Below are positions 56,157-64,000 of a DNA stretch of 64,000 bases, in pieces. A program made the position numbers and the translations under genes. Every line of letters begins with the position of its first letter. Within the stretch, counting starts at the first letter, position 1. Origin of the DNA: Alphaproteobacteria bacterium (lineage in GTDB: Bacteria > Pseudomonadota > Alphaproteobacteria > Micavibrionales > Micavibrionaceae); NCBI GenBank assembly GCA_021775955.1, contig JAJFGU010000004.1, forward strand, positions 370,180 to 434,179, given 5' to 3'. The notes under the pieces are model-generated. The model was not told where the DNA came from. It saw only the letters and a program-made list of their open reading frames with translations, and did not search any database.

Positions 56157-57035
56157 ATGAAAACCTTCTTCTCTATCGCGCTTCTAACCTGTCTTTATGT
56201 AGCGCCTGCTTCCGCCCAAGACAAGGGTTTACCGGGTGCAGATTACGCCCCTCTGCGCCTGACCGGCTCATCATCCGTGATACAGGTGATAGACCCCTAC
56301 ACCATCCAGCTCGCCGACGGGCGCCTCGCGCGGCTGGCCGGGCTCGATATTCCGGACTACAAACCGCATGATCCGGGCGATATTGCCATCACGTCCATGG
56401 ACATACTGCGCGATATGCTGGAGGGCAAGGACGTTAATATCTACCAGACCAAAAAGAAAGCCAAAGGCCGTATCAACCGCATGGGCCATCATATCGCCCA
56501 TCTCGAGCGCAAAGAGGACAACGCCTGGGTGCAGGGCAGCCTCATTGCGCTTGGCCTGGCCCGTGTACGCTCCACAAAGCGAAACCCGGAAATGGCGACG
56601 CAAATGTACCTATTGGAAAAAAACGCGCGCGAAGAAAAGCTCGGCCTATGGGCGATAGCTGAGCACGGAATTCTTGCGCCGGAGAATACGGAAGACAAAG
56701 AAGGCAGCTTTCAAATCGTGGAAGGCCGGGTCGAAAGTGCCGCCATCAGGAAAAACCGTATCTATCTCAATTTCGGCAAAGACTGGCGCAATGATTTTAC
56801 CGTCTCCATCGCCCCGATGGGCCGCCGCACCTTTACCAAAGCCGGGCTGGACCCGCTGCAATGGAACAATCAAACATTAAGAGTGCGGGGCTGGGTCGAA
56901 TCCTATAACGGCCCGTATATTGAAATCGATCACCCCGAAAGCGTTGAAGTCATTGGTCAGGACGGCAGGCCAAGCGAAACATTGCAAGAGCCTGAACAAG
57001 GCTCTATGGTGAGGAGCATTGACACAAATCATTAA
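56157..57035 (+). CDS. Secreted thermonuclease-like (SNase) protein
   Basis: A 292-residue exported protein with signal peptide MKTFFSIALLTCLYVAPASAQ. The staphylococcal nuclease-like domain (about 40-170) has VIDPYTIQLADGRLARLAGLDIPD, YQTKKKAKGRINRMGHHIAHL and QGSLIALGLARV. A C-terminal beta domain (GSFQIVEGRVESAAIRKNRIYLNFG... VRGWVESYNGPYIEIDHPE), OB-like, is an alphaproteobacterial extension. The canonical catalytic arginine set is not fully clear, so nuclease activity is tentative. An ATG at 56154 is in frame one codon earlier. Confidence 0.85.
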   Translation: MKTFFSIALLTCLYVAPASAQDKGLPGADYAPLRLTGSSSVIQVIDPYTIQLADGRLARLAGLDIPDYKPHDPGDIAITSMDILRDMLEGKDVNIYQTKKKAKGRINRMGHHIAHLERKEDNAWVQGSLIALGLARVRSTKRNPEMATQMYLLEKNAREEKLGLWAIAEHGILAPENTEDKEGSFQIVEGRVESAAIRKNRIYLNFGKDWRNDFTVSIAPMGRRTFTKAGLDPLQWNNQTLRVRGWVESYNGPYIEIDHPESVEVIGQDGRPSETLQEPEQGSMVRSIDTNH

Positions 57036-57047
57036 GATTTTAACGTT

Positions 57048-58070
57048 ATGCCGATGCCGAAAAAGGATGTAGCTGATATTTCTGAAGGAGACAGAAGCCC
57101 GGCAAGCCCAATACGCCGCCAGCACCTTCTCGACCTGTTTCCTCCGCTAACTCCATACTCCAGCGGCTTTCTCTCTGTCGATTCCACGCATAACATTTAC
57201 TGGGAACAAAGCGGCAATCCTGATGGCGTGCCGATTGTGCTGCTCCATGGCGGCCCCGGCGCCGGTGCAACCCCGACTCATCGCCGCTTTTTCGATCCGG
57301 ATCATTACCGCATCATCATTTTCGACCAGCGCGGCGCAGGACGCTCGACCCCGCTGGGCAGCCTTGAAAACAACAACACAGAGTTTCTTATTCAGGATAT
57401 GGAGACACTACGCGATCATCTGCGGATTGAACGCTGGCATCTTTTCGGCGGCTCCTGGGGCTCGACGCTGGCGATGCTTTACGCGGTGCGCCACCCGGAA
57501 AACTGTCTCAGCCTGATTTTGCGCGGCATGTTTTTATGCGAGCAGGAAGAAATCGACTGGTTCCTCTACGGCATGAAAACGGTCTTCCCCGAAGCCTGGG
57601 AGCAATTCGCCGGGTTCCTGCCCGAAGACGAACAGAACAATTTGCTCGAGGGCTATTACAAACGCCTGACCGATAGCGACCCGAACACCCAAATGGAAGC
57701 GGCGATCAGATGGAGCCTCTACGAAGGTGCCTGCTCTTCCCTGCTGCCCAATTACGAAACCATTACAACAGCAGAACAAAAACAGCACGCTTTGGCCCTG
57801 GCGCGCCTTGAATCACATTTCTTCAGCCATGAAGTCATTGCACCCGAAAACAGCATTCTGCGTGAACTTGATAAGCTGCGCCGGATACCGGCAACCATCA
57901 TTCAGGGCCGCTATGATATTATCTGCCCGATCCGCACCGCCTATCAGATTCATCAGCTCTGGCCGGAAGCCGATTATATCGTCGTGCCCGAAGCCGGACA
58001 TTCTGCGCTCGACCCTACTATGCGCTCGCGGCTGATTGAGGCAACGGAAAACGCAAAGACGATTGGATGA
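57048..58070 (+). CDS. pip: Prolyl aminopeptidase (proline iminopeptidase)
   Basis: Alpha/beta-hydrolase of peptidase family S33 that cleaves N-terminal proline from peptides. Family marks are LFPPLTPYSSGFLSVDSTHNIYWEQSGNPDG, HGGPGAG, FDQRGAGRSTPLG, the nucleophile GGSWGSTLAMLYA, an Asp in QGRYDIICP and the His in EAGHSALDP. At 340 residues it is slightly longer at the N-terminus than usual. It follows the nuclease gene by 12 bases and may be cotranscribed. Confidence 0.95.
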   Translation: MPMPKKDVADISEGDRSPASPIRRQHLLDLFPPLTPYSSGFLSVDSTHNIYWEQSGNPDGVPIVLLHGGPGAGATPTHRRFFDPDHYRIIIFDQRGAGRSTPLGSLENNNTEFLIQDMETLRDHLRIERWHLFGGSWGSTLAMLYAVRHPENCLSLILRGMFLCEQEEIDWFLYGMKTVFPEAWEQFAGFLPEDEQNNLLEGYYKRLTDSDPNTQMEAAIRWSLYEGACSSLLPNYETITTAEQKQHALALARLESHFFSHEVIAPENSILRELDKLRRIPATIIQGRYDIICPIRTAYQIHQLWPEADYIVVPEAGHSALDPTMRSRLIEATENAKTIG

Positions 58071-58148
58071 ATATTATTAGGTTTTTCTTGCAAGAAGCAA
58101 AAAGTTATGGCAAAAAGATTTGTTCATAGAATTAATGGAGTCCGCTGA

Positions 58149-58640
58149 ATGGCAAATGCAATCAACAGCTACTACAACGACGGGTCTGTAAAAAAGCTCA
58201 AGAAATTTGCGCAGATGGTCTTCTACACAGCTGATCCAAATATCTTAACTTATTTTCCTCAGGAAGTTCAGGACAGAATCTTAACCTCGGGAAAAACCCC
58301 TAGTGCGCTATGGGATTTAAGAAGGTTTATTGACGATATCCTTATCAAAAACTTTGAAATACTGCATGCAGATCCAATGTCAACCAACATACTTTTTCCT
58401 GACCAAGTGAGGCAGGAAGTCCTAGAATATGAAGAGCTTGTAAAAAAATCCAAAGTGTTTTTTCTGCCGAATGTCGCTGAAGAACTAGAAGCATTGCTTC
58501 TAAAAGCAAAAGACACAGGCGTACTTCAAGAAGTCATTCATGCCATAGACCTAGGCAAGAAAGAAAATGAAATGCTTTTGAATGAAATGATGGAGTTTTT
58601 AAAAAAAGAAGGCAACGAACCTACAATAGACCTAACGTAA
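58149..58640 (+). CDS. Orphan hypothetical protein, AT-rich
   Basis: A 163-residue predominantly helical protein (MANAINSYYNDGSVKKLKKFAQ..., LWDLRRFIDDILIKNFEIL, VRQEVLEYEELVKKSKVFFL, GKKENEMLLNEMMEFLKKEG). No domain is recognised and no signal or membrane segment is present. GGAG lies eight bases before the ATG. Codon use is clearly AT-richer than pip and pgk on either side, pointing to recent acquisition or fast evolution. It may be cotranscribed with pgk 30 bases downstream. Confidence 0.6.
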   Translation: MANAINSYYNDGSVKKLKKFAQMVFYTADPNILTYFPQEVQDRILTSGKTPSALWDLRRFIDDILIKNFEILHADPMSTNILFPDQVRQEVLEYEELVKKSKVFFLPNVAEELEALLLKAKDTGVLQEVIHAIDLGKKENEMLLNEMMEFLKKEGNEPTIDLT

Positions 58641-58670
58641 CCATGCCTAGCACTACAGAAAAGAGCTTGA

Positions 58671-59876
58671 ATGAACTTCAAATCAATCAAAGATATGGAT
58701 GTAAACGGCAAAACGGTCTTGTTGCGCGCCGACCTCAACGTACCAACAGAAGGCAAAAAGGTTACCGATGGCACACGCATCACCCGCCTCAAACCAACCA
58801 TTGATTACTTACGTGACAACGGCGCCAAAATCCTGGTGCTCTCGCATTTTGGCAGGCCCGATGGTGAGCATGATTCCGGGTTGTCGCTGGCGTTTCTTGT
58901 TCATGAGTTGCAGGAGCGATGGGGTGCTGACATTCGCTTTGCGCAGGACTGCATCGGCGAAGCGGCGCAGGAATGTGCGGCCGCGCTCCAGCCCGGTGAC
59001 ATCGGTTTGCTGGAAAATCTGCGCTTTCACAAAGGCGAGAAAAACAACGATCCAGGCTTTGCGCAGGCGCTGGCCGATCTCGGCGATATCTATGTGAACG
59101 ATGCGTTTTCCTGTTCGCACCGCGCCCATGCTTCGACTGAAGGCATCGCCCATCTGCTGCCCACCGCTGCGGGGCTGCTGATGGAGGAAGAATTACAGGC
59201 GCTCGATCAGGCACTGGAAAATCCCGAGAAACCTTTGGCCGCCGTTGCGGGCGGCTCCAAAATCTCCACCAAGCTCAGCGTGCTTTATAATCTGTGTGAA
59301 AAAGTTGACTTTCTTATTCTCGGCGGCGGCATGGCCAACACCTTCCTGCATGCCAAAGGAATCGATATCGGCAAATCTTTGTGTGAAAAAGACATGGCGG
59401 AAGAAGCCAAAAAAATCATGGCGCGGGCAAAAGAAACGAGCTGCGAGATTATTTTACCCGTTGATCTGGTGACCGTTGGCGCGCTGCGGGAAAATGCAGA
59501 GCACGACACTGTAGCTGCGGAAAACATCGCAAGCGACAAAATGGCCATCGATGCCGGACCGCAAAGCATTCAAAATATTATGGATAAAGTTCAAGGCTGC
59601 AAGACCATTGTCTGGAACGGGCCGCTTGGCGTGTTTGAGATCAAACCTTTCGATGAGGGCACCAATGCACTGGCGCGCGCCGTGGCAGAAAAAACAAAAA
59701 CCGGTGCCCTGGTCAGCATAGCCGGCGGCGGCGATACCGTCGCAGCGCTTGAAAATGCGGGGGTTGTCAGTGATTTTAGCTATATCTCGACAGCTGGCGG
59801 TGCGTTTTTGGAATGGCTGGAGGGCAAAAGCCTGCCCGGTGTTGCCGCGCTTAATGCTTATGAGGAAGCGGCCTAA
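58671..59876 (+). CDS. pgk: Phosphoglycerate kinase
   Basis: Glycolytic enzyme transferring phosphate from 1,3-bisphosphoglycerate to ADP. The 401-residue protein has VLLRADLNVPTEGKKVTDGTRI, the substrate-binding LVLSHFGRPDG, the SCSHRAHASTEG segment, the hinge AAVAGGSKISTKL, and nucleotide loops IVWNGPLGVFE and SIAGGGDTVAALE. It is convergent with DUF2336, overlapping by four bases at the stop codons. gap and fba, common partners, are not next to it. Confidence 0.97.
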   Translation: MNFKSIKDMDVNGKTVLLRADLNVPTEGKKVTDGTRITRLKPTIDYLRDNGAKILVLSHFGRPDGEHDSGLSLAFLVHELQERWGADIRFAQDCIGEAAQECAAALQPGDIGLLENLRFHKGEKNNDPGFAQALADLGDIYVNDAFSCSHRAHASTEGIAHLLPTAAGLLMEEELQALDQALENPEKPLAAVAGGSKISTKLSVLYNLCEKVDFLILGGGMANTFLHAKGIDIGKSLCEKDMAEEAKKIMARAKETSCEIILPVDLVTVGALRENAEHDTVAAENIASDKMAIDAGPQSIQNIMDKVQGCKTIVWNGPLGVFEIKPFDEGTNALARAVAEKTKTGALVSIAGGGDTVAALENAGVVSDFSYISTAGGAFLEWLEGKSLPGVAALNAYEEAA

Positions 59877-61006
59877 AAGTCTTTCAACTGATCCGCTATC
59901 GAGCTTTTCATGATATTCATCGCAACATCAGGCTCAATGCGGTTGAAGTAATTCACCGCGCGCGTCATATCTTTCAGATCAACCATCTTGCCTTTATTGC
60001 GCACACGATTGGTCAGCAGATAAATCGTCACAAAGTCAGCCTTGAGAATCTTAAAGGCTTTACAGGCGACTGCCAGCCCCTGCCCATTTGGCTGCGTCAA
60101 AATTTCTGCAATGGTTTCCGGCTCCAGATCGGTAAATTTGGCAAACTGCGCGACAAAAGACCTGATCTGTCCTCGCCGCAGCGTTCCCAGCATAAGCTGG
60201 ATGGTCAGTAAATCTTTTTCTTTGAACCGCGCTGACGCCTTCATCATTGAAGATGTTGGAACAAATTCATTGATCTCTTCGGTTTCCGTGAGCTCAAGAA
60301 CCACTTCATCGACCGCATCAATCAGCACAGCAGAATCAACTTCGTAATTCTGAGCAATAAACTGCTTTAGCTCCTGCCCTACAAATTGATACAACCTGGA
60401 GGCGATTTCACTTGGCATTTCTTCCCGGCGCAGCAATGGCCTTGCCAGCTTCTCGCTCTGCTGTGCCAGACCGGAAAGCGCCAAAACCGTATGTTCCGTC
60501 AGCTTGAGATTCATGTTTTCGGCCAAAACGATACCTGTCTCCAAATCGCCGGTATCGGCAAGGATATTCATCACCTGGTCGTTTAGAGTTTTGCGTGAGG
60601 CAATGGCCTGCCAGTATTCCGGGCCATGCGATTTAATGATGTAAATTAGGTCCAGATCTTTTAAAACTGAAGACCTCTTTAAGACCGGCTGCGCCACCTC
60701 AATATCGTCATTGGCAACCTGGAGGACCAGACGCAACGGCGCATTTTCAATGACGGATATATGTTCGGATAAAGCCTGGCGTAAATCGGTTTCGGCCTGA
60801 CGCATCAGCTCAATGAGGACATCGGCGATCAATTCACTTTCACGCGGCGTGACATCCATCTCCATGAGCTCGCTCACAGCAGATGTCAATTCGGCTCTTG
60901 CCAGAGGTTTCTTATCCTTGGCCAGGCCGTCCAGTTTATGATTATCATACAGACGCACCAGTAGCGGCGTAACTGCAGATGACTTATCTAAAAAACTCAG
61001 ATCCAT
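59873..61006 (-). CDS. DUF2336 domain-containing protein
   Basis: A 377-residue cytoplasmic, all-helical protein of a family found almost only in alphaproteobacteria. DUF2336 spans roughly residues 30-300 (ESELIADVLIELMRQAETDLRQALSEHISVIENAPLRLVLQVANDDIEVAQPVLKRS...). The repeated IASRKTLNDQVMNILADTGD pattern suggests HEAT-like repeats. The C-terminal 80 residues (GTLRRGQIRSFVAQFAKFTDL...) are a helical extension. Function unknown. It has a good promoter 25 bases upstream (61031-61059). Confidence 0.9.
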   Translation of the reverse strand: MDLSFLDKSSAVTPLLVRLYDNHKLDGLAKDKKPLARAELTSAVSELMEMDVTPRESELIADVLIELMRQAETDLRQALSEHISVIENAPLRLVLQVANDDIEVAQPVLKRSSVLKDLDLIYIIKSHGPEYWQAIASRKTLNDQVMNILADTGDLETGIVLAENMNLKLTEHTVLALSGLAQQSEKLARPLLRREEMPSEIASRLYQFVGQELKQFIAQNYEVDSAVLIDAVDEVVLELTETEEINEFVPTSSMMKASARFKEKDLLTIQLMLGTLRRGQIRSFVAQFAKFTDLEPETIAEILTQPNGQGLAVACKAFKILKADFVTIYLLTNRVRNKGKMVDLKDMTRAVNYFNRIEPDVAMNIMKSSIADQLKDF

Positions 61007-61030
61007 TATAGAATCCCCGCATACTTCTAT

Positions 61031-61059
61031 AGTATATATTCTACACGTAAAATCCTTAA
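61031..61059 (-). promoter_or_regulatory. Sigma-70 type promoter for the DUF2336 gene
   Basis: On the minus strand: TTAAGG (61054-61059), a 17-base spacer, TATACT (61031-61036), ending 25 bases before the ATG. Confidence 0.55.
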
Positions 61060-61273
61060 CGTCTTATTAGCCAACGTTTTTGAACTTTTGTATGTTTGAA
61101 ATGAAGGAACACATAAGTGGGTGGTTTTGTTGAAAGTTACTCGGCATTCCCCCTGCCCTGACTACGCTTATACACCATCAAAGGTTTATATTAAGTTAAG
61201 GTAATAAAAGTTTTTGCTCCCGGTTTGCGCAACGGCTCTATTTATTGTATGTATTAATGATGGAAAGACTTTA

Positions 61274-61301
61274 TTAAGGCTTTGATTGTATACTATATAT
61301 A
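61274..61301 (+). promoter_or_regulatory. Possible promoter for the gene at 61330
   Basis: TTAAGG (61274-61279), 16-base spacer, TATATA (61296-61301), 28 bases before the ATG. The 323-base gap 61007-61329 otherwise holds only AT-rich spacer; no gene or RNA was seen in it. Confidence 0.4.
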
Positions 61302-61329
61302 CACGGTTAATTTTTAGGGAATAAAAATC

Positions 61330-61611
61330 ATGGCAGGACCAATTAGTGGAATAGGCGCACAGCAGCAAGTTCCTGTGTCACAACTTCAGCAAGGTCAGAA
61401 TAACAATAATGAGGCTCGCGAAAGCGAAGGGCAAGAATCACGCCAGGAAGCTGTCAGAGAACAAGGCGCCCCTACGGAAACACAGCAAGCCGAGTCACCG
61501 AATCAAAATGTTGTGGAAACTACAAGTGATGTGCTCGAACAAGCCTTTGATCCTGAACAAGGTAGTCAAGCCGACGCACGCCCTGGTGAGTTGGTCAATA
61601 TTCTGGTTTAA
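61330..61611 (+). CDS. Small disordered Gln/Glu-rich protein
   Basis: A 93-residue protein (MAGPISGIGAQQQVPVSQLQQ...) that is polar and low in complexity, with no hydrophobic core, signal peptide or known domain, and is probably disordered. GGGA precedes the ATG. It has both a candidate promoter and a strong terminator 26 bases after its stop, so it looks like a real monocistronic gene. A frame-shifted reading over the same bases is not supported. Function unknown. Confidence 0.6.
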   Translation: MAGPISGIGAQQQVPVSQLQQGQNNNNEARESEGQESRQEAVREQGAPTETQQAESPNQNVVETTSDVLEQAFDPEQGSQADARPGELVNILV

Positions 61612-61636
61612 GGATATTTAATAGATTCAAAACAAC

Positions 61637-61660
61637 AAGGCGCCACACGGCGCCTTTTTT
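61637..61660 (+). terminator. Strong rho-independent terminator after the small disordered protein gene
   Basis: Perfect eight-base stem AAGGCGCC / GGCGCCTT with an ACAC loop, followed by a T tract. It lies between the small-gene stop and palindromic element 5. Confidence 0.9.
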
Positions 61661-61680
61661 AATGCTCCAACCCCAAATCC

Positions 61681-61788
61681 GTCATCCCGGAAATTGCGCC
61701 GAAGTGCAGCGAAGGCGAATTATCCGGGATTTGTGCCTGTGGACTCTCAGAGCGGCATAAACCCCGGATCAGGTCCGGGGTGACGACG
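61681..61788. repeat. GTCAT-bounded palindromic element 5
   Basis: Begins GTCATCCCGG, pairs internally as CCCGGA...TCCGGG, and ends in a hairpin CCCCGGA-TCAGG-TCCGGGG followed by TGACGAC. It lies between the small gene's terminator and the 3' end of the pseudopilin chimera. Confidence 0.7.
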
Positions 61789-61802
61789 GTGGGAAGATAC
61801 AA

Positions 61803-63986
61803 TCATTCTCCCCCATGCAGCAAGGAAAGCTGGGCTTCTAAGTTCTCAATTTTTTGATTTTGCATTTCCATTTGATTTGCTTGCGCTTCAATTTGTTTTT
61901 GCTGCTCCTTGATCGCCTCAATCATCGGCGCGATGAGGGCCGTGTAATTTACTGATTTCATGCCTTCCAAGCCGGTGCTTACAATTTCGGGGAAAACCTT
62001 TTCGACATCCTGCGCGATCACGCCCAGATGCTTGCCTTCAGGCATGTTCTCCTTAACCCATTCATAGCTCACGCCATGAAGGGAGGAGATTTTTTCAAGC
62101 GGGCGGGACAGCGGCTCAACGGCTTTTTTAAGCCGCTTGTCGGAAGAATGAACGATATTACCGCCCACCTCTATACGTCCATCGTTATGGATTATCATTT
62201 TGGGGTTAAATACACTGCCATCAAATGTTGTACCCTCTGTGAGTAAAGGACCAGTGTAAAAGGATATGGATCCGTCATAAAAATCGGGACGTTGATTTGT
62301 CAACATAATGGAAGTGGGGTAGCCATCGGAAAGCATTTCCCAGCCACTTGACCCCCATGCTGCGTTGTTGGCAATAAAGCTGGAGTCAGCTGTGGAACCT
62401 TTGTGGTGAAATAAACCAAGCCTCTCTCCGACTTGAAGTAAGGATTGAGGATCCGTCGTTCCAATCCCGACATTGCCATTTGCCTTCATGGCTACCTGAC
62501 TAAATGTTGGCCCGTCACGGGACTGCTCAATAATTAAACGTGGGCGGCAACAATTATTGCCGGTCGGCACGGCCTGTCCGGACTGGCCCCAGGGGTATTC
62601 ATAAATCTCAAGATTGCGTGCACTGGCCCCAACATGCTCTGCATCTGAGGCTTGTATGACCCACTTAAAGTCCTCGGATTGCGTATCGGTATAACCGGAA
62701 AACATAAGCGCCGCCGGGCTGGGGACTCCATTGTCTGTATGATTTGTGTGCAAGCGGATGCTGCCGCCGCTGTTGTTAATCTGATCCTGAAACGTGGCGT
62801 TTCCCTGAAACAAAAACCCGCCACCGCCGTCGATGGTCAGGCGCTCGAGATTGCCTTGCTGCCAGACTGTGAAGCTATCTGTGCCGTTGCCATCGACATC
62901 ATTAATCAGCGCCCATTTTGTTGACGCCGGAATAATGCCGCCATCACCGCGGACAAAACGCAGGGCGCTGTTGCCGCCATCACCCGCCGCATCCGGGTTC
63001 CATATCGCAACAGAGGCCGTGTCGCCGCCGTTAAACGGGCCTTCCACATCGTCCGCAACCACAAGCTTGGCTTGCGCTATTTGTTCTGGAGTGGCTGTGC
63101 CTATTCCAACCTCACCCGTATTCACATTTGTAATATGCTGGCCCGACGTATCGGTGGCGCGCCACCACTGGTCTGCATCGCCGGAGGTGAGCGTGAAGGC
63201 AACCGCGTCGTCAAAACGCGCGCCCGTGCCCATGGTAAAGCTTTGCTGCGAGCGGAAGGTTGCGGTGTTGGCGGTTTGCCACGCACAATTGGCACCATCA
63301 CCGCCGACCACGCCGCAGGCTGTGCCATTGGCCACGCCTTGCGAGGTGAAACTTCCGGCGCCGTCACGGCCATGAGAGACAATGATAAATTCGGCTGTGT
63401 CGGTGATGGGGGTGGGCACGGTGGCTTCATCCATCACGGTAATCGCACCCGGCGGTGTGGCCGGATTGGCCGGTGCGCCTTCAGCGAGATAGTCCAGCGA
63501 GACCGCATAGGTGAAACGGTTCTTGTAAGGGTCTAACATATTGCGCGAAGCAATCCCCAGCGTCGAGGTCGGCACGGAGCCCACCAGCACCAGCTCGCCC
63601 AGATCATCGGCGCCATCGCTGTTCTTGTCATTGCGCACCACGCGCACGCCATTAATGGTTGTGCCGGAAGCAATCGCCGCCAGCTGCGCCGGGGTTGGAC
63701 ATTGCTCCATACCGAATGTCGCGCTGCCCGGCGCGGCTGTCGGATCGGCCGGACACGGATAGCGCACCGGATCAAGGAGAGGGTTAGGCTCGTTCGGATC
63801 ATCGGCGATAAAACGGCCCATCGCGCTGCGCACTTCATCGAGGCGGCTGTCCATCTCGCGGTCGCGTTTTTCAAGATAATATTGGGTCGCCAGATTGGCC
63901 AGCGCCGCGGTAAAAACCCCGATGATCACAACCACGATCATCAGCTCGATTAGCGTGAAACCACGATTCGATTCTTTGTTGCGCAT
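61803..63986 (-). CDS. Pseudopilin-type N-terminus fused to an S74 intramolecular chaperone fibre protein
   Basis: A 727-residue chimera. The first 45 residues are a class III signal and pilin helix (NRGFTLIELMIVVVIIGVFTAAL, with the GF-x3-E5 prepilin-peptidase site), followed by a pseudopilin-like region with ITVMDEATVPTPIT and SHGRDG. From about 280 the sequence becomes fibre-like, with GEVGIGTATPEQIAQAKLVV and GNVGIGTTDPQSLLQVG repeats. Near 630 it has the peptidase S74 motif SSDKRLKKAVEPLSRPLEKI (catalytic Ser and Lys, self-cleavage before the Ser), SVNYTALIAPMIEAIKEQQ and a terminal coiled coil. S74 domains trimerise and mature phage tail spikes. The ribosome site TAAGGAG is present. Adhesin or prey/host-binding fibre is an inference. 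Confidence 0.88.
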   Translation of the reverse strand: MRNKESNRGFTLIELMIVVVIIGVFTAALANLATQYYLEKRDREMDSRLDEVRSAMGRFIADDPNEPNPLLDPVRYPCPADPTAAPGSATFGMEQCPTPAQLAAIASGTTINGVRVVRNDKNSDGADDLGELVLVGSVPTSTLGIASRNMLDPYKNRFTYAVSLDYLAEGAPANPATPPGAITVMDEATVPTPITDTAEFIIVSHGRDGAGSFTSQGVANGTACGVVGGDGANCAWQTANTATFRSQQSFTMGTGARFDDAVAFTLTSGDADQWWRATDTSGQHITNVNTGEVGIGTATPEQIAQAKLVVADDVEGPFNGGDTASVAIWNPDAAGDGGNSALRFVRGDGGIIPASTKWALINDVDGNGTDSFTVWQQGNLERLTIDGGGGFLFQGNATFQDQINNSGGSIRLHTNHTDNGVPSPAALMFSGYTDTQSEDFKWVIQASDAEHVGASARNLEIYEYPWGQSGQAVPTGNNCCRPRLIIEQSRDGPTFSQVAMKANGNVGIGTTDPQSLLQVGERLGLFHHKGSTADSSFIANNAAWGSSGWEMLSDGYPTSIMLTNQRPDFYDGSISFYTGPLLTEGTTFDGSVFNPKMIIHNDGRIEVGGNIVHSSDKRLKKAVEPLSRPLEKISSLHGVSYEWVKENMPEGKHLGVIAQDVEKVFPEIVSTGLEGMKSVNYTALIAPMIEAIKEQQKQIEAQANQMEMQNQKIENLEAQLSLLHGGE

Positions 63987-64000
63987 GGCGAAACTCCTTA

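Noticed and set aside
1..64000. CRISPR array, tRNA or rRNA genes, transposase genes
   Set aside because: No regularly spaced repeats, cloverleaf-like segments, ribosomal RNA signatures or transposase motifs were seen on either strand. A tRNAscan or IS search would decide.

Overview
This 64-kb window is a dense, single-chromosome stretch of an alphaproteobacterium. Evidence for that placement is gene content and order: clpB / DUF4167 / prmC / prfA / RodZ-like / lysC diverging from ubiG / HIG1 / etfB / etfA; lptM-lysA-TIGR02302; ftsE-ftsX-ydcF-plsC; tyrA-chorismate mutase-methyltransferase; aroB-aroK beside xerD; bolA-dnaJ-cobS-cobT; CarD-metallophosphatase-rpoH; plus DUF2336, DUF4167, DUF2125, DUF4175 and RHH_4 proteins that are characteristic of this class. 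Base composition is intermediate, with AT-rich intergenic spacers. I lean towards a Rhodospirillales or Micavibrionales-like relative (inference only). No rRNA, tRNA, CRISPR array, prophage or complete insertion sequence was seen.

Layout. 0-6 kb: protein quality control and translation termination on the minus strand (clpB, DUF4167, prmC, prfA), with an orphan gene wedged between prmC and prfA. 6-14.7 kb: aspartokinase, ubiquinone methylation, electron-transfer flavoprotein, a receiver protein, a pentapeptide-repeat protein, TlpA and lysA. 14.7-25.9 kb: a large TIGR02302 membrane protein, FtsEX, envelope/lipid genes including a PlsC-DUF2125 fusion, then aromatic amino-acid genes and a Nudix hydrolase on the opposite strand. 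25.9-30.1 kb: a membrane-anchored parvulin and secA. 30.1-38.8 kb: an overlapping hydrolase/oxidoreductase/aldo-keto reductase run, CorC-like transporter, aroB, aroK, a periplasmic protein and XerD. 38.9-46.8 kb: accA, RHH, BolA, DnaJ-like, CobS/CobT, hisS, a secreted protein, SufE. 47-58 kb: clpX, DHH phosphoesterase, LD-carboxypeptidase, CarD, a degenerate metallophosphatase, rpoH, M48 protease, nuclease, prolyl aminopeptidase. 58-64 kb: pgk, DUF2336, a disordered small protein, and a pseudopilin/S74-chaperone chimera.

The most unusual signal is a pair of about 275-bp non-coding elements (26985-27258 and 52048-52322). They share unpaired-looking core motifs, while their long stems differ in sequence yet stay paired, including A-T to C-G exchanges and G.U-type pairs that favour a plus-strand RNA. 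I do not recognise them as a known family. A second layer is a set of five short palindromic elements bounded by GTCAT...ATGAC. One has been absorbed in frame into the start of a secreted protein. The second protein-level oddity is the chimera at 61803-63986, which joins a type IV pilin-like N-terminus to a phage-fibre-type self-cleaving chaperone domain.

The genes are mostly housekeeping. Protein quality control (ClpB, ClpX, RpoH, parvulin, M48 protease, DnaJ-like), envelope building (FtsEX, PlsC, TIGR02302, RodZ-like, LD-carboxypeptidase, SecA) and amino-acid synthesis (LysC/LysA; AroB, AroK, chorismate mutase, TyrA) dominate. Orphan genes of AT-rich composition sit at borders between conserved blocks, two of them with their own near-consensus promoters.
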